Shown here piece by piece: positions 33,979 to 43,520 of a stretch of 64,000 bases of DNA. The stretch comes from Anaeromyxobacter oryzae (GTDB lineage: Bacteria > Myxococcota > Myxococcia > Myxococcales > Anaeromyxobacteraceae). Below the pieces are notes generated by a model. The model made no database searches and had not been told where the DNA came from. It worked only from the letters and a program-made list of their open reading frames with translations. The DNA lies in NCBI RefSeq assembly GCF_023169945.1, contig NZ_AP025591.1, positions 372,001 through 436,000 on the forward strand. Direction: 5' to 3'. Both the position numbers and the translations under genes were made by a program. Within the stretch, counting starts at the first letter, position 1. Every line of letters starts with the position of its first letter.

Positions 33979-36741
33979 ATGAGAAGGTCCGCGATCGGGC
34001 TCGCCTGGTGCGGCGTCGTGCTGCTCGCCGCGTGCGGGCGATCGACGTCCACGGAGCCGCAGGCCGGGGTGACCGCCGCTGCCGAGGCGGGACTCTTCGA
34101 GCCGCTCGGAGTGGTCCCCGCCTGCCTCGAGACGGCCCGGGGCTGCAGCTCTGGCGTCGCCCTGGCCGGGCCCGATGCGGCGGGGCCCGAGGTGAACGGG
34201 CCGCACACGCTCGGCTCGGGCTGCCCAGGGGTTGGCGGCTCGGGTCCGGCCGTCCAGGCGATCGCGGTCGCGTCGGCCGACGGCGCGCCGATCGCCACGG
34301 GCAGCCCGGTGGAGGCGGACGTGACCGTCTCCGGCACGGGCTTCGTGACGGTGCAGCGCTGGCACGCGAACGACGCCACCCGGCCGTGGTGGGAGGAGCT
34401 CCCGCCGGACTGGGTCGACCTCGGCGAGGGCGCGGAGGCGACCGTCCGCACGACGTTCGAGCCGGCCGCGGGGGGGCTGCACGTGCTCCGCGCCGTCGCC
34501 CTCCCCGCCGGCGCGAGCGACTGCGAAGCGTTCGGCGACAGCGACGACCTCGTGTTCGCCGTCGAAGCCGGCCACGCGCCGGCGCCGTGGCTCCTCGCTT
34601 CGCCCGGGCCGTGGACCGTGGTCACGGGCGACGTCCCGCTCGCGATCCGCGACGCCGGCCTCCCGCTCACTCGGGTCGAGTATGTCCTCGAGAACGAGCT
34701 GGTCGTCTCCGAGCAGGCGCCCACCTTTCCCGCGCTGTGGTCGTCGCCCGTGCGCGAGGCCGGGCCGGCGCTCGTGCAGGCCTACGCGTTCGATGAGACG
34801 GGCGGCGCCACCTTCGACGAGGTGAGGCTGACGCTCGCCACGGCGGCGGGGTGCGATGCGTCGTGGGGCGTCCCCGCCTGCGATGCCCCGACCTCCGCGT
34901 GCGGCAGCGGCCGCGCGCTCCAAGGCGGCGGCGCCGCCGAGGGCTGCGGGGATCCGACCTCCGGCTGGTGGGGGTGCCCGGAGCGTCTCGACGATCCGTA
35001 CGGACCGTTCATCGAGCGCATGGTGGTCTTCTCGCGCGATGGGCAGCCGCTCGCGCCGGGCGTCTCCGCCCGCCTGGAGGTGGAGCTGGGCGGCCCCTGG
35101 GCGAGCGATCCCGGCGGGTGGGCGCTCGCGCTGGACCTGTACGTGCTCGACGAGGAGGTGGGCTGGACGCTCCTCCAGACGTTCTCGCCGCCGAACGGGA
35201 TCCGCCACGGCACCGACCTCCGGATCGCCCCCTCGCGGTCCGATCCCGGCGGCCGCCGGGTCGTGCGCGCAGTGGTGCGCGACGGCGGCGCCCCCGGCAC
35301 GTGCGACGGAGCCGTGATCGACGATGACGTCCTCGCTTTCGTGGCGCCGGACCTCGCGCCGCCGCTGGTCGCGCTCGCCTCGCCCGCCGACCTCGCGGTC
35401 GTGGCGACGCCGGTCCAGGTCCGCGCCGCCGCGCGCGACGCCGGCGGCGTGGACTGCGTCACCTTCCTCGTGGACGACGTGCCGGCGGCCGGGGCCTGCG
35501 CGCCGCCCTACGAGGCCGCCGTCGATCTCGGGGCTGGGCAACACCGCCTGACGGCGAGGGCGACCGATCGCGCCGGCAACGCCGCTACGAGCGCGGCGGC
35601 GACGGTCACCGCCGACCTGTGGCCGCCGTTCGTGGTGATCACCGGGCTGGCGCCCGGCCAGGCCGTCGAAGGGGTGGTGCAGATCGACGTCGGCGCGTCC
35701 GACGACGTCTACGTCGCGGGGGTCGAGCTCCGGGTGGACGGCGTGACGGTCGGGTCTCGCACCGAGCTCCCGTGGAGCTTCCCGTGGGACACCACGTCCG
35801 TCACGGCGGGCCCGCACACGCTCGTGGCGGTGGCGCGCGACGCGGCGGGGCGCGAGGGCGCGTCGGACCCGGTGGAGGTGGTCATCGACCCGCCGCCGAT
35901 CATCACGCTCACCTCGCCGGCCGACGGCGAGGTGCTCTACGGCCCCGCGACGCTCGCCGCGGAAGTCTCCGGCGGCCAGCCCGTGCTGGCGGTGGACTTC
36001 CTCGTGGACGGCGCGGTCGTCGCGTCCGTCGCGGCTCCGCCCTTCCAGGCCAGCTGGGCGCCGTCCGCGCTCGGCCGGTACCGGGTCTCGGCCTGCGCCT
36101 GCGAGTCGATCCAGGCGCTGACCGCCGCGACCGGCCCGTGCAGCTGCACGCCCGAGATTGAGATCTCCTTCGACGTGATCCGGCCGGTGGACCTCGGGCC
36201 GCCGGCGGTGGCGCTGACGAGCCCACCCGCCGGCGCGCTGGTCTCCGGGACGGTCGCGCTCGGGGCGAGCGCGATGGACGACGTGGGCGTGACCGGGGTG
36301 TCGTTCTACGTGGACGGCGTGCTCGTCGGCCGCGACGAGGCCCCGCCCTACGAGGCCGCGTGGGACTCGACCCCGTTCCCGGGCCGGACCGTGCTGCTCC
36401 GCGCGACGGCGACGGACGCCGCCGGCAACGTCGGGGCGAGCCCGGAGCAGGCGATCACCGTCGCCGATGCCCCGCCGAAGGTGGAGATCGCCTCGCCCGG
36501 ACCGGGCGCGGTCCTCTTCAAGACCGCCGAGCTGACGGCGCGCGCAGAGGATGACCTCGGGGTCGTCCGCGTCGACTGGTACGCCGACGGGCAGCTCGTC
36601 GGCGCCGTCACGGCGCCACCCTGGCGATTCCTCTGGGACGTACGGAAGGTCCCGCGCGGAGCTCACGCCCTCACCGCGCGGGCGCTCGACACGACCGGGC
36701 ACGCGACGGCGAGCGCGGCGGTCCCCGTGTACGTGAAGTGA
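33979..36741 (+). CDS. Lipoprotein with multiple bacterial Ig-like repeats
   Basis: The protein has 920 residues. The signal ends GVVLLAAC (Cys19), a canonical lipobox. The N-terminal half (about 20-470) is cysteine-containing and unique, with paired Cys such as CDASWGVPACDAPTSAC. From about residue 470 to the end there are five Ig-like domains of the Big_9 type. Each opens with a PPxVxLxSPADG-like strand and contains VxFxVDGxxVGxxxxPPY, then AxDxAGN (for example SFYVDGVLVGRDEAPPYEAAWD, ATATDAAGNVGAS). Such repeats form rod-like stalks on surface proteins and glycosidases. No catalytic domain is seen. The start has GGGGAAG upstream. It probably reaches out from the outer membrane; the ligand is unknown. 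Confidence 0.8.
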   Translation: MRRSAIGLAWCGVVLLAACGRSTSTEPQAGVTAAAEAGLFEPLGVVPACLETARGCSSGVALAGPDAAGPEVNGPHTLGSGCPGVGGSGPAVQAIAVASADGAPIATGSPVEADVTVSGTGFVTVQRWHANDATRPWWEELPPDWVDLGEGAEATVRTTFEPAAGGLHVLRAVALPAGASDCEAFGDSDDLVFAVEAGHAPAPWLLASPGPWTVVTGDVPLAIRDAGLPLTRVEYVLENELVVSEQAPTFPALWSSPVREAGPALVQAYAFDETGGATFDEVRLTLATAAGCDASWGVPACDAPTSACGSGRALQGGGAAEGCGDPTSGWWGCPERLDDPYGPFIERMVVFSRDGQPLAPGVSARLEVELGGPWASDPGGWALALDLYVLDEEVGWTLLQTFSPPNGIRHGTDLRIAPSRSDPGGRRVVRAVVRDGGAPGTCDGAVIDDDVLAFVAPDLAPPLVALASPADLAVVATPVQVRAAARDAGGVDCVTFLVDDVPAAGACAPPYEAAVDLGAGQHRLTARATDRAGNAATSAAATVTADLWPPFVVITGLAPGQAVEGVVQIDVGASDDVYVAGVELRVDGVTVGSRTELPWSFPWDTTSVTAGPHTLVAVARDAAGREGASDPVEVVIDPPPIITLTSPADGEVLYGPATLAAEVSGGQPVLAVDFLVDGAVVASVAAPPFQASWAPSALGRYRVSACACESIQALTAATGPCSCTPEIEISFDVIRPVDLGPPAVALTSPPAGALVSGTVALGASAMDDVGVTGVSFYVDGVLVGRDEAPPYEAAWDSTPFPGRTVLLRATATDAAGNVGASPEQAITVADAPPKVEIASPGPGAVLFKTAELTARAEDDLGVVRVDWYADGQLVGAVTAPPWRFLWDVRKVPRGAHALTARALDTTGHATASAAVPVYVK

Positions 36742-36784
36742 GAGCTGCGGCGCCCGCCCGCCCCGTGGCGGTGCACCCGAGAAA

Positions 36785-36816
36785 CGAGAACGGCCGCCTC
36801 CGGGCGGCCGTTCTCG
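36785..36816 (-). terminator. Strong terminator hairpin, best oriented for argG
   Basis: A perfect 14-bp stem (CGAGAACGGCCGCC / GGCGGCCGTTCTCG) closes a four-base loop. On the minus strand it is followed by TTTCTC, fitting a rho-independent terminator for the minus-strand argG; it may also end the plus-strand lipoprotein transcript. Confidence 0.82.
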
Positions 36817-36852
36817 ATCGCAGGCTGCGCGGCCGGCGCGGCCGCGGTCCCG

Positions 36853-38298
<1,446 letters not shown>

Positions 38299-39126
38299 CT
38301 ACAGGAACGGATCCGGCCCGACCGCGACCCCGGGGTTCTGGCGCGCCCACACCTCGAGGAGCGTCCGCACCGCCGCCCTGCCCCGCTCGCCGAGGTCCAC
38401 CGAGAAGTCGTTCACGTACAGGTCGACGTGCTGGCGCATCACCCGTTCGTCCATCTCCTGAGCGTGGCGCTTCACGTAGCCGGTGATGAGCGGGTACGCG
38501 GCGCGCGCGTGCTCCGCGCTGGCCCGGACGAGCCGCTCGACGTCCCGCGCGACGGCGGGACCGAGCCCGCGCCGCGCCACGATCCCGCCGAGGGGGATCG
38601 GAGCTCGGGTGCGCTCCTCCCAGTGCTCTCCGAGGTCGACGAGCTTCACGAGCCCCTTCGACGCGTACGTGAACCGGCCCTCGTGGATGATGACGCCGGC
38701 GTCGACCGACCCGCTCGCGACGGCGGCCTCGATCTCCGAGAAGACCCGGAACTGCTTCCGCGCGGCGTCCGGGTACGCGAGCGAGAACAGGAGGTGGGCG
38801 GTCGTGTCGCGGCCCGGGATCGCGACGGTCATCGAGTCCGGGCGGAAGGCGTCGAGCCCCGGGCGGGCGACGAGCAGCGGCCCGACGCCCTGCCCCAGCG
38901 CGCCGCCCGAGGCGAGCAGCACGTACTCCCGCGCGACTCGGGGCAGGACCCCGTAGCTGATCTTGCTGACGTCGAGCCGGCCCTCGAGCGCCCACTCGTT
39001 GAGGGTCTGCACGTCCTCGAGGACCACGTCGAACCGGAGCCCGCCGGTGTCGAGCTTCCCGTTCACGAGGGCGTCGAAGATGAACGTGTCGTTGGGACAG
39101 GGAGAGAAGCCGAGCGTGAGCGTCAT
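38299..39126 (-). CDS. mqnD: 1,4-dihydroxy-6-naphthoate synthase (futalosine pathway)
   Basis: The 275-residue protein opens TLGFSPCPNDTFIFDALVNGKLD, the MqnD signature. It continues with VQTLNEWALEGRLDVSKISYG, GPLLVAR, PGRDTTAHLLFSLAYP, DAGVIIHEGRFTY and PIPLGGIVARR, all typical of this periplasmic-binding-protein-like enzyme. MqnD cleaves cyclic dehypoxanthinyl futalosine to dihydroxynaphthoate in the alternative menaquinone route, which shows that the organism uses menaquinone made from futalosine. Other mqn genes are not in the window. argG is 90 bp downstream. Confidence 0.95.
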   Translation of the reverse strand: MTLTLGFSPCPNDTFIFDALVNGKLDTGGLRFDVVLEDVQTLNEWALEGRLDVSKISYGVLPRVAREYVLLASGGALGQGVGPLLVARPGLDAFRPDSMTVAIPGRDTTAHLLFSLAYPDAARKQFRVFSEIEAAVASGSVDAGVIIHEGRFTYASKGLVKLVDLGEHWEERTRAPIPLGGIVARRGLGPAVARDVERLVRASAEHARAAYPLITGYVKRHAQEMDERVMRQHVDLYVNDFSVDLGERGRAAVRTLLEVWARQNPGVAVGPDPFL

Positions 39127-39408
39127 GGCGGGAAGGATCTCCTACACGACCGGCGGCCGCGGGGCCAGCGGGCGCGCGCCCCGCCGAGGCGGAGGCACGC
39201 CCGCGCGCCGGGGGTCGGGGCCCGCGGCGGTGCATCGAGCCGCGACGCGCGCTCGAAGGGCTGACGTCGCATCGCCGCGCCGGCCCGGAGCTCTCGCGCG
39301 ATCACTCGCGGTGACATGCCGTCTTCCGCCGACTCCAGGGGGGGCATGTTCCCGGTCCCCGCGCAGAGCCATCTTCACTCGAACTTTCACGGGACAGGGA
39401 GGCGAGTC

Positions 39409-40941
39409 ATGCTCGGGAGTGATGCTCCTCGACGTGGTGGTGTCACGAGGTGGGCGGCGCTGGCGGCGTGGAGCGTCCCGGCGATCCTCCTCGTTTCGGG
39501 CGGGACGGCGAGGGCGGCGGCGACGGCGTGCGTCGCACCGTCCGGCGCGGGCGGCTGCGCCACCACGATCCAGGCGGCGATCGACGCGGTGTCCTCGACG
39601 CACACGACGATCGTCGTGAAGCCCGGGAGGTACACCGCGACGTGCAGCGGACCCGCGTGCTCCGTGGCGGCGATCCGGAGCGACGCCTCGAACGCCTCCT
39701 CGCTGACCGGGCTCACGCTCCGCTGCGCCGGCGGGGGCGGGCGGGGAGTGACCCTCGACGCGAAGGGCCTCGACCACGCCGTCCTCGTGAGCGGCGTCGA
39801 CCGGGTCACGGTCGAGGGCTGCGTCGCCGAGAACGCGGCGCGCGAGGGCATCCTGGTGGAGGACGCGCGCGAGGTGCACCTCGCCCGGAACGAGGTCGCC
39901 CACAACGACCAGGCGATCACCGCCACCGTCGGTCAGGGCACGCCGCCCTGCCCGACGTTCGTCCCCCCGCAGACGCCCGGCACCAACGCGATCGTGTGCT
40001 GCCCCGACGCGTTCCCCGGCGGCCCCGGCAACTTCCCCGACGACAACGACGACTGCGGCGAGGGCATCCACCTCCGCAGCGTCGTCGGCGCGGTGGTCGA
40101 GGGCAACTCCGTGCACGACAACAAGGGCGGGATCCTGCTGACGGACGAGACCGGCCAGAGCCGGGAGAACCTCGTCACCGGCAACACCTCCCGGGACAAC
40201 CAGCTGGCCGGCGGCGACTGCGGCGTGACCCTCGCCTCGCACCTCGCCTGCGCGCCGGGCTCGAGCGACGCGACCGGGTGCACGCTCGCGCCGCCGGTCA
40301 ACGGGGTCTTCCAGGGGAACGGGGTGGTCCGCAACTCGGTCGTCGGAAACGTGCTCCGCCACAACGGCGCCGCGGGGACCGGCATGTTCGCGAACCCGGG
40401 CATCCCGCCCGGTTCGGCGACGAGGTCGTCCGGGAACCTCGTGTCGGGGAACGTCATCGAGGACAACGGCGAGCCCGGCGTGGCGATCCACGTCCACGCT
40501 GCCAACGGCAACGCCGATCACAACGTCATCATCGGGAACGTCATCAGGCGAAACGGCGGAGACGAGGAGGCCGCCGGCGCCTCGCCGCCGGGGATGGGGA
40601 TCGAGATCTTCAGCAACGGGGCCTTCCCGGGGTTCGGTCCGGCGGCGCCCATCGTCGGGACGACGGTCACCCAGAACCGGATCTCCGACGAGGACATCGA
40701 CGTGTGGGTCGGCAACACGGAGACGGGCGCCACGGTGTTCCTGAACGCCCTCGTCGGACGCGATGCGACCGGCGTCGCCAACACCGGGACGGCGACCGTC
40801 TTCGCGATGGACAACTGGTGGGGCTGCCCGCAGGGCCCGGGCGCCGCGGGCTGCTCCAGCACCTCGGGGAACGTGGTCGCGACGCCGGCGCTGTCGAGCG
40901 AGGGGCCGGTGACCTCGGCGATCGGCGCGCGCGATCCCTGA
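39409..40941 (+). CDS. Exported right-handed parallel beta-helix protein
   Basis: The protein has 510 residues. A signal peptide (AILLVSGGTARA) precedes a carbohydrate-active/NosD-like beta-helix with recurrent short turns: GVDRVTVEGCVAENAAREGILVED, VVEGNSVHDNKGGILLTD, NLVSGNVIEDNGEPGVAIHV and NVIIGNVIRRNGG. An early TTIQAAIDAVSSTHTTIVVKPGRY matches the start of pectate-lyase-like repeat proteins. Internal cysteines and a Pro-rich loop interrupt the helix. The DNWWGCPQGPG near the end is common at the last coils of NosD-type proteins. No catalytic residues can be named. GGGAGGCG precedes the ATG. Location is periplasmic or extracellular; the substrate may be a polysaccharide. Confidence 0.82.
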   Translation: MLGSDAPRRGGVTRWAALAAWSVPAILLVSGGTARAAATACVAPSGAGGCATTIQAAIDAVSSTHTTIVVKPGRYTATCSGPACSVAAIRSDASNASSLTGLTLRCAGGGGRGVTLDAKGLDHAVLVSGVDRVTVEGCVAENAAREGILVEDAREVHLARNEVAHNDQAITATVGQGTPPCPTFVPPQTPGTNAIVCCPDAFPGGPGNFPDDNDDCGEGIHLRSVVGAVVEGNSVHDNKGGILLTDETGQSRENLVTGNTSRDNQLAGGDCGVTLASHLACAPGSSDATGCTLAPPVNGVFQGNGVVRNSVVGNVLRHNGAAGTGMFANPGIPPGSATRSSGNLVSGNVIEDNGEPGVAIHVHAANGNADHNVIIGNVIRRNGGDEEAAGASPPGMGIEIFSNGAFPGFGPAAPIVGTTVTQNRISDEDIDVWVGNTETGATVFLNALVGRDATGVANTGTATVFAMDNWWGCPQGPGAAGCSSTSGNVVATPALSSEGPVTSAIGARDP

Positions 40942-40956
40942 TGGCCCGCGCGGCGG

Positions 40957-40989
40957 GGCGGCCGTGGCCTCGTGAGGGGCCCGGCCGCC
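40957..40989. terminator. Hairpin between converging genes
   Basis: GGCGGCCG-T-GGCC pairs with GGCC-CGGCCGCC around an eight-base loop, giving 12 pairs and one bulge. It lies between the stops of the beta-helix gene and the converging small exported-protein gene and could end both. Confidence 0.6.
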
Positions 40990-40995
40990 TCGGCG

Positions 40996-41550
40996 TCACC
41001 GCACGCGCAGCGACTCCATGAACCGCCTCACGTTCTCGGGCATGCTCGCGGCCACCGCGTTCGGGTACTCCACGATGAGCTGGTAGATGCGGTCCTTGCC
41101 CCTGAGGACGCGCATCACCCCGGCGCTCTGCGGGCTGGAAAGCGCGACCTCGACTCCGGCCATCCCGCGGTACTTCACGTCCTTGCGCTTGCCGTCCATC
41201 TTCCTGGCGATCGTTTCCAGGGCGTCGCCCGCGACACGCCGGTCGGCGCGGACGAGCGTGAGCGCCGTGAACTTCACGCCGTCCTGGGTACGGGTCCCCA
41301 CGACGTGGGCGACCAGCGCGGTTCCGTCCGCCGCGCGATCGTGGACGCTGAAGTCGTTGAACTTGCCCGGGACGGACACCGAGAAGCCGCCATGCGTCGA
41401 GCGCGCGTCGCTCCAGCCGCTCGCGTCCGGCTCCCCCGCCCCCTGGCGGTGCATCTCGAGACCCTGAGCGGCGGGCGCCTTCGCGCGCGCGGGCGCGGGG
41501 GCGAGGCTCAGCGCGATGATCGTCAAAAGCAGGAGACGGGTCGTCTTCAT
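40996..41550 (-). CDS. Exported protein of unknown function, 184 aa
   Basis: A signal peptide (MKTTRLLLLTIIALSLAPAPARA) precedes about 160 mature residues. The mature pattern GGFSVSVPGKFNDFSV, then strands HVVGTRTQDGVKFTALTLV, GVEVALSS and DRIYQLIVEY, and a final helix PENVRRFMESLRV, resembles PsbP/DUF1795-like single-domain proteins; I am unsure of the exact family. GGAGGTCCCC precedes the ATG. It is the last gene in line after the CBS-DUF294 gene (80 bp gap), on the same strand, so it may belong to the sensor operon. Confidence 0.72.
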   Translation of the reverse strand: MKTTRLLLLTIIALSLAPAPARAKAPAAQGLEMHRQGAGEPDASGWSDARSTHGGFSVSVPGKFNDFSVHDRAADGTALVAHVVGTRTQDGVKFTALTLVRADRRVAGDALETIARKMDGKRKDVKYRGMAGVEVALSSPQSAGVMRVLRGKDRIYQLIVEYPNAVAASMPENVRRFMESLRVR

Positions 41551-41630
41551 GGGGACCTCCGGCGCGCGAGCATACCGCACGGCACGGTCGCGGTGCCCGG
41601 CCGGCGAGCCGCCCCGGGCCGCGCCGGCGC

Positions 41631-43121
41631 TCACGGGAGCCCGTACTCGAGGGCGAGCCGCGTCTGGAGGTGCCGCGCCTGCCGGAACGCCTCCTTCAGC
41701 ACGTGGCGATCGAGCTCGTTCAGCTGCCGGGGATCGATGCGGTTCGGGGCCGCGCCGGGGCGCGGCGGCTCCCGCTGGCTGCGCAGCCGCATCAGGTGCA
41801 CGAAGTAGAACGCATCGACGATGGCGGCGAGGCGCCCCGGCGCGAACGGCGCGACCGCGTCCACGGCCCGCAGCCGCTCCGCCGTGTTGGTGTGCGCGAC
41901 GCCGTGCGCGAGCGCGAGGATCCGCGCAGCGTCGACGAAGGGGCGCGACCCGTTCATCTTGAGGTCGATGGTGTGGGGGTACTCCTTCGAGCGGTCGTAG
42001 GTGAAGTCGCGGACGACGCCCAGCGGCGGCCGGCACTGGAGCGCGTTCTCGGCCATGTGGCGCAGGAACAGCGGCCGGTCCCGCGCGGCGGCGAGGAGGG
42101 TCGCGCGGAGCCGCTCGGCGAGCGTGGCGTTCCCGTACACCGCGCGCAGGTCGAAGAAGATCGCGGCGTTGAGCAGCGCCTGCGGATCGGGCACCTGGAT
42201 CCAGCGGACGAACGTGCGCCGCCACTCGTCGAGCGTGAGGCACCACCGGGGATTCCCCGCCATGACCTCGCCCTTGCAGAGCGGGAACCCGCAGGCGTGG
42301 AGCCGATCGTTCACCGCGCGCGCGAACGGGAGCAGCCCCTCGCGCACGCGCTCCGCGTCGTCCTCGTCCGCCTCGAACACGATGCCGTTGTCCTGGTCGG
42401 TGCTGAACGTCTGCTCGAGCCGGCCCTCCGAGCCGAGCGCGATCCAGCACAGCGGGACGGGCGGCGGCGCGAGCTCGTCGGCCGTGAGCTCGATGACCCG
42501 GATGGTGAGGAGGTCGTTGAGCGTGGAGACGTGGTGCGTGAGGGTCTCGACGCTCACGCCCTGCGCGAGGAGCTCGTCGGCGAGGCGGCGGATCCCGAGC
42601 GCGGCGCTCCGCAGCCCGTCCATGTCCCGGGCGGCCTGGAGCTCGGTGCTGATCTGCTTCACGCCCACGCGCTGGGGCCCGAACAGATCGTTCTGGGAGA
42701 CGATGCCGGCGAGACGGCCCTCGGCGTCCACGACGACCACGTGCCGCACGCCGTTCCGCGCCATCGTCAGCGCGGCCTGGTGGGCGGTGCCCTCCGGCGG
42801 CAGCGTGATGAGGCCGCTCGTCATCACGGCGGCGATGGGCTGCTGGAGATCGCCGCCCGGGAGCGTCACGCGCCGCACCAGGTCCTGCAGCGTGAAGATG
42901 CCGAGGGCGAACCCGCGCCGCGGATCCGCGACCACCACGGAGCCGACGCGGGCGCGCTCCATCGTCTCGAGCGCCTCGCGGACGGTCGCCTCGAGCGGCA
43001 CGGTGACCGGGCGGCGCAGGATCGCGGACAGCGGGCTGAACATGGTCACGCCCGCCCGCCGGCCGCCCGCCTCCGCCGGCTCGACCGCCTCGACCTGCTT
43101 CGCCGCCTCGCGCTCGGCCAT
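41631..43121 (-). CDS. CBS-pair / DUF294 putative nucleotidyltransferase signalling protein
   Basis: The protein has 496 residues. Two CBS domains (about 30-88 and 98-155; VVADPRRGFALGIFTLQDLV, VVVDAEGRLAGIVSQNDLF) probably bind an adenine nucleotide. A DUF294 nucleotidyltransferase-like domain follows, with GSEGRLE at 230-236 and DQD at 242-244, the GlnD-like metal-site pattern. A helical DUF294-C domain makes up the rest. The family is widely found next to CbrA-like sensor kinases and solute symporters. It may modify a protein or nucleotide in response to energy charge, but no target is known. The gene starts 14 bp after the receiver gene on the same strand. GGGAGGGCCCC precedes the ATG. 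Confidence 0.9.
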   Translation of the reverse strand: MAEREAAKQVEAVEPAEAGGRRAGVTMFSPLSAILRRPVTVPLEATVREALETMERARVGSVVVADPRRGFALGIFTLQDLVRRVTLPGGDLQQPIAAVMTSGLITLPPEGTAHQAALTMARNGVRHVVVVDAEGRLAGIVSQNDLFGPQRVGVKQISTELQAARDMDGLRSAALGIRRLADELLAQGVSVETLTHHVSTLNDLLTIRVIELTADELAPPPVPLCWIALGSEGRLEQTFSTDQDNGIVFEADEDDAERVREGLLPFARAVNDRLHACGFPLCKGEVMAGNPRWCLTLDEWRRTFVRWIQVPDPQALLNAAIFFDLRAVYGNATLAERLRATLLAAARDRPLFLRHMAENALQCRPPLGVVRDFTYDRSKEYPHTIDLKMNGSRPFVDAARILALAHGVAHTNTAERLRAVDAVAPFAPGRLAAIVDAFYFVHLMRLRSQREPPRPGAAPNRIDPRQLNELDRHVLKEAFRQARHLQTRLALEYGLP

Positions 43122-43135
43122 GGGGCCCTCCCGGG

Positions 43136-43510
43136 TCAGCGGCGGCTCTGCAGGAGCTCGCCGACCTGGGCGACGAGGTCCCGCGTCGAGAACGGCTTCG
43201 TGACGTACGCGTCGGCGCCCACCTCGAGCCCCTTCGCGACCTCCGTGTCCCTGCCCTTCGCGGTGAGCATGACGATCCGGAGGCCGCTCCACCGCGGGTC
43301 GGACCGGAGCCGGCGGCACACCTCGAACCCGTTCAGCCGGGGCAGCATCACGTCGAGGATCACGAGATCGGGCGGCTGCTCGGCCACGGCGCGGAGCGCC
43401 TCCTCGCCGTCCACCGCGACGGCTACCTCGTACCCGGCGCGCTTCATCAGGTACTCGAGCGAGATGACGATGTTGGGCTCGTCGTCGACGATGAGGATCC
43501 GGTGGGCCAT
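43136..43510 (-). CDS. Receiver-only response regulator of the CbrA-like cluster
   Basis: The 124-residue CheY-like protein has pocket residues Asp9/Asp10 (IVDDEP), phospho-acceptor Asp53 (VILDVMLPRLNG), Thr in MLTAKG and Lys in YVTKPFS. There is no DNA-binding or other output domain, so the phosphorylated receiver must act on a protein partner. It begins 10 bp after the kinase gene and ends 14 bp before the CBS-DUF294 gene, which suggests that the DUF294 protein is the effector; that is inference. GAGGCGAGGGAT precedes the ATG. Confidence 0.95.
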   Translation of the reverse strand: MAHRILIVDDEPNIVISLEYLMKRAGYEVAVAVDGEEALRAVAEQPPDLVILDVMLPRLNGFEVCRRLRSDPRWSGLRIVMLTAKGRDTEVAKGLEVGADAYVTKPFSTRDLVAQVGELLQSRR

Positions 43511-43520
43511 CCCTCGCCTC

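Noticed and set aside
33709-36702. Very long minus-strand open frame (997 codons) opposite the Ig-repeat lipoprotein.
   Set aside because: It is Arg/Gly/Asp-rich shadow coding in high-GC DNA; the plus strand has a lipobox and clear repeats.
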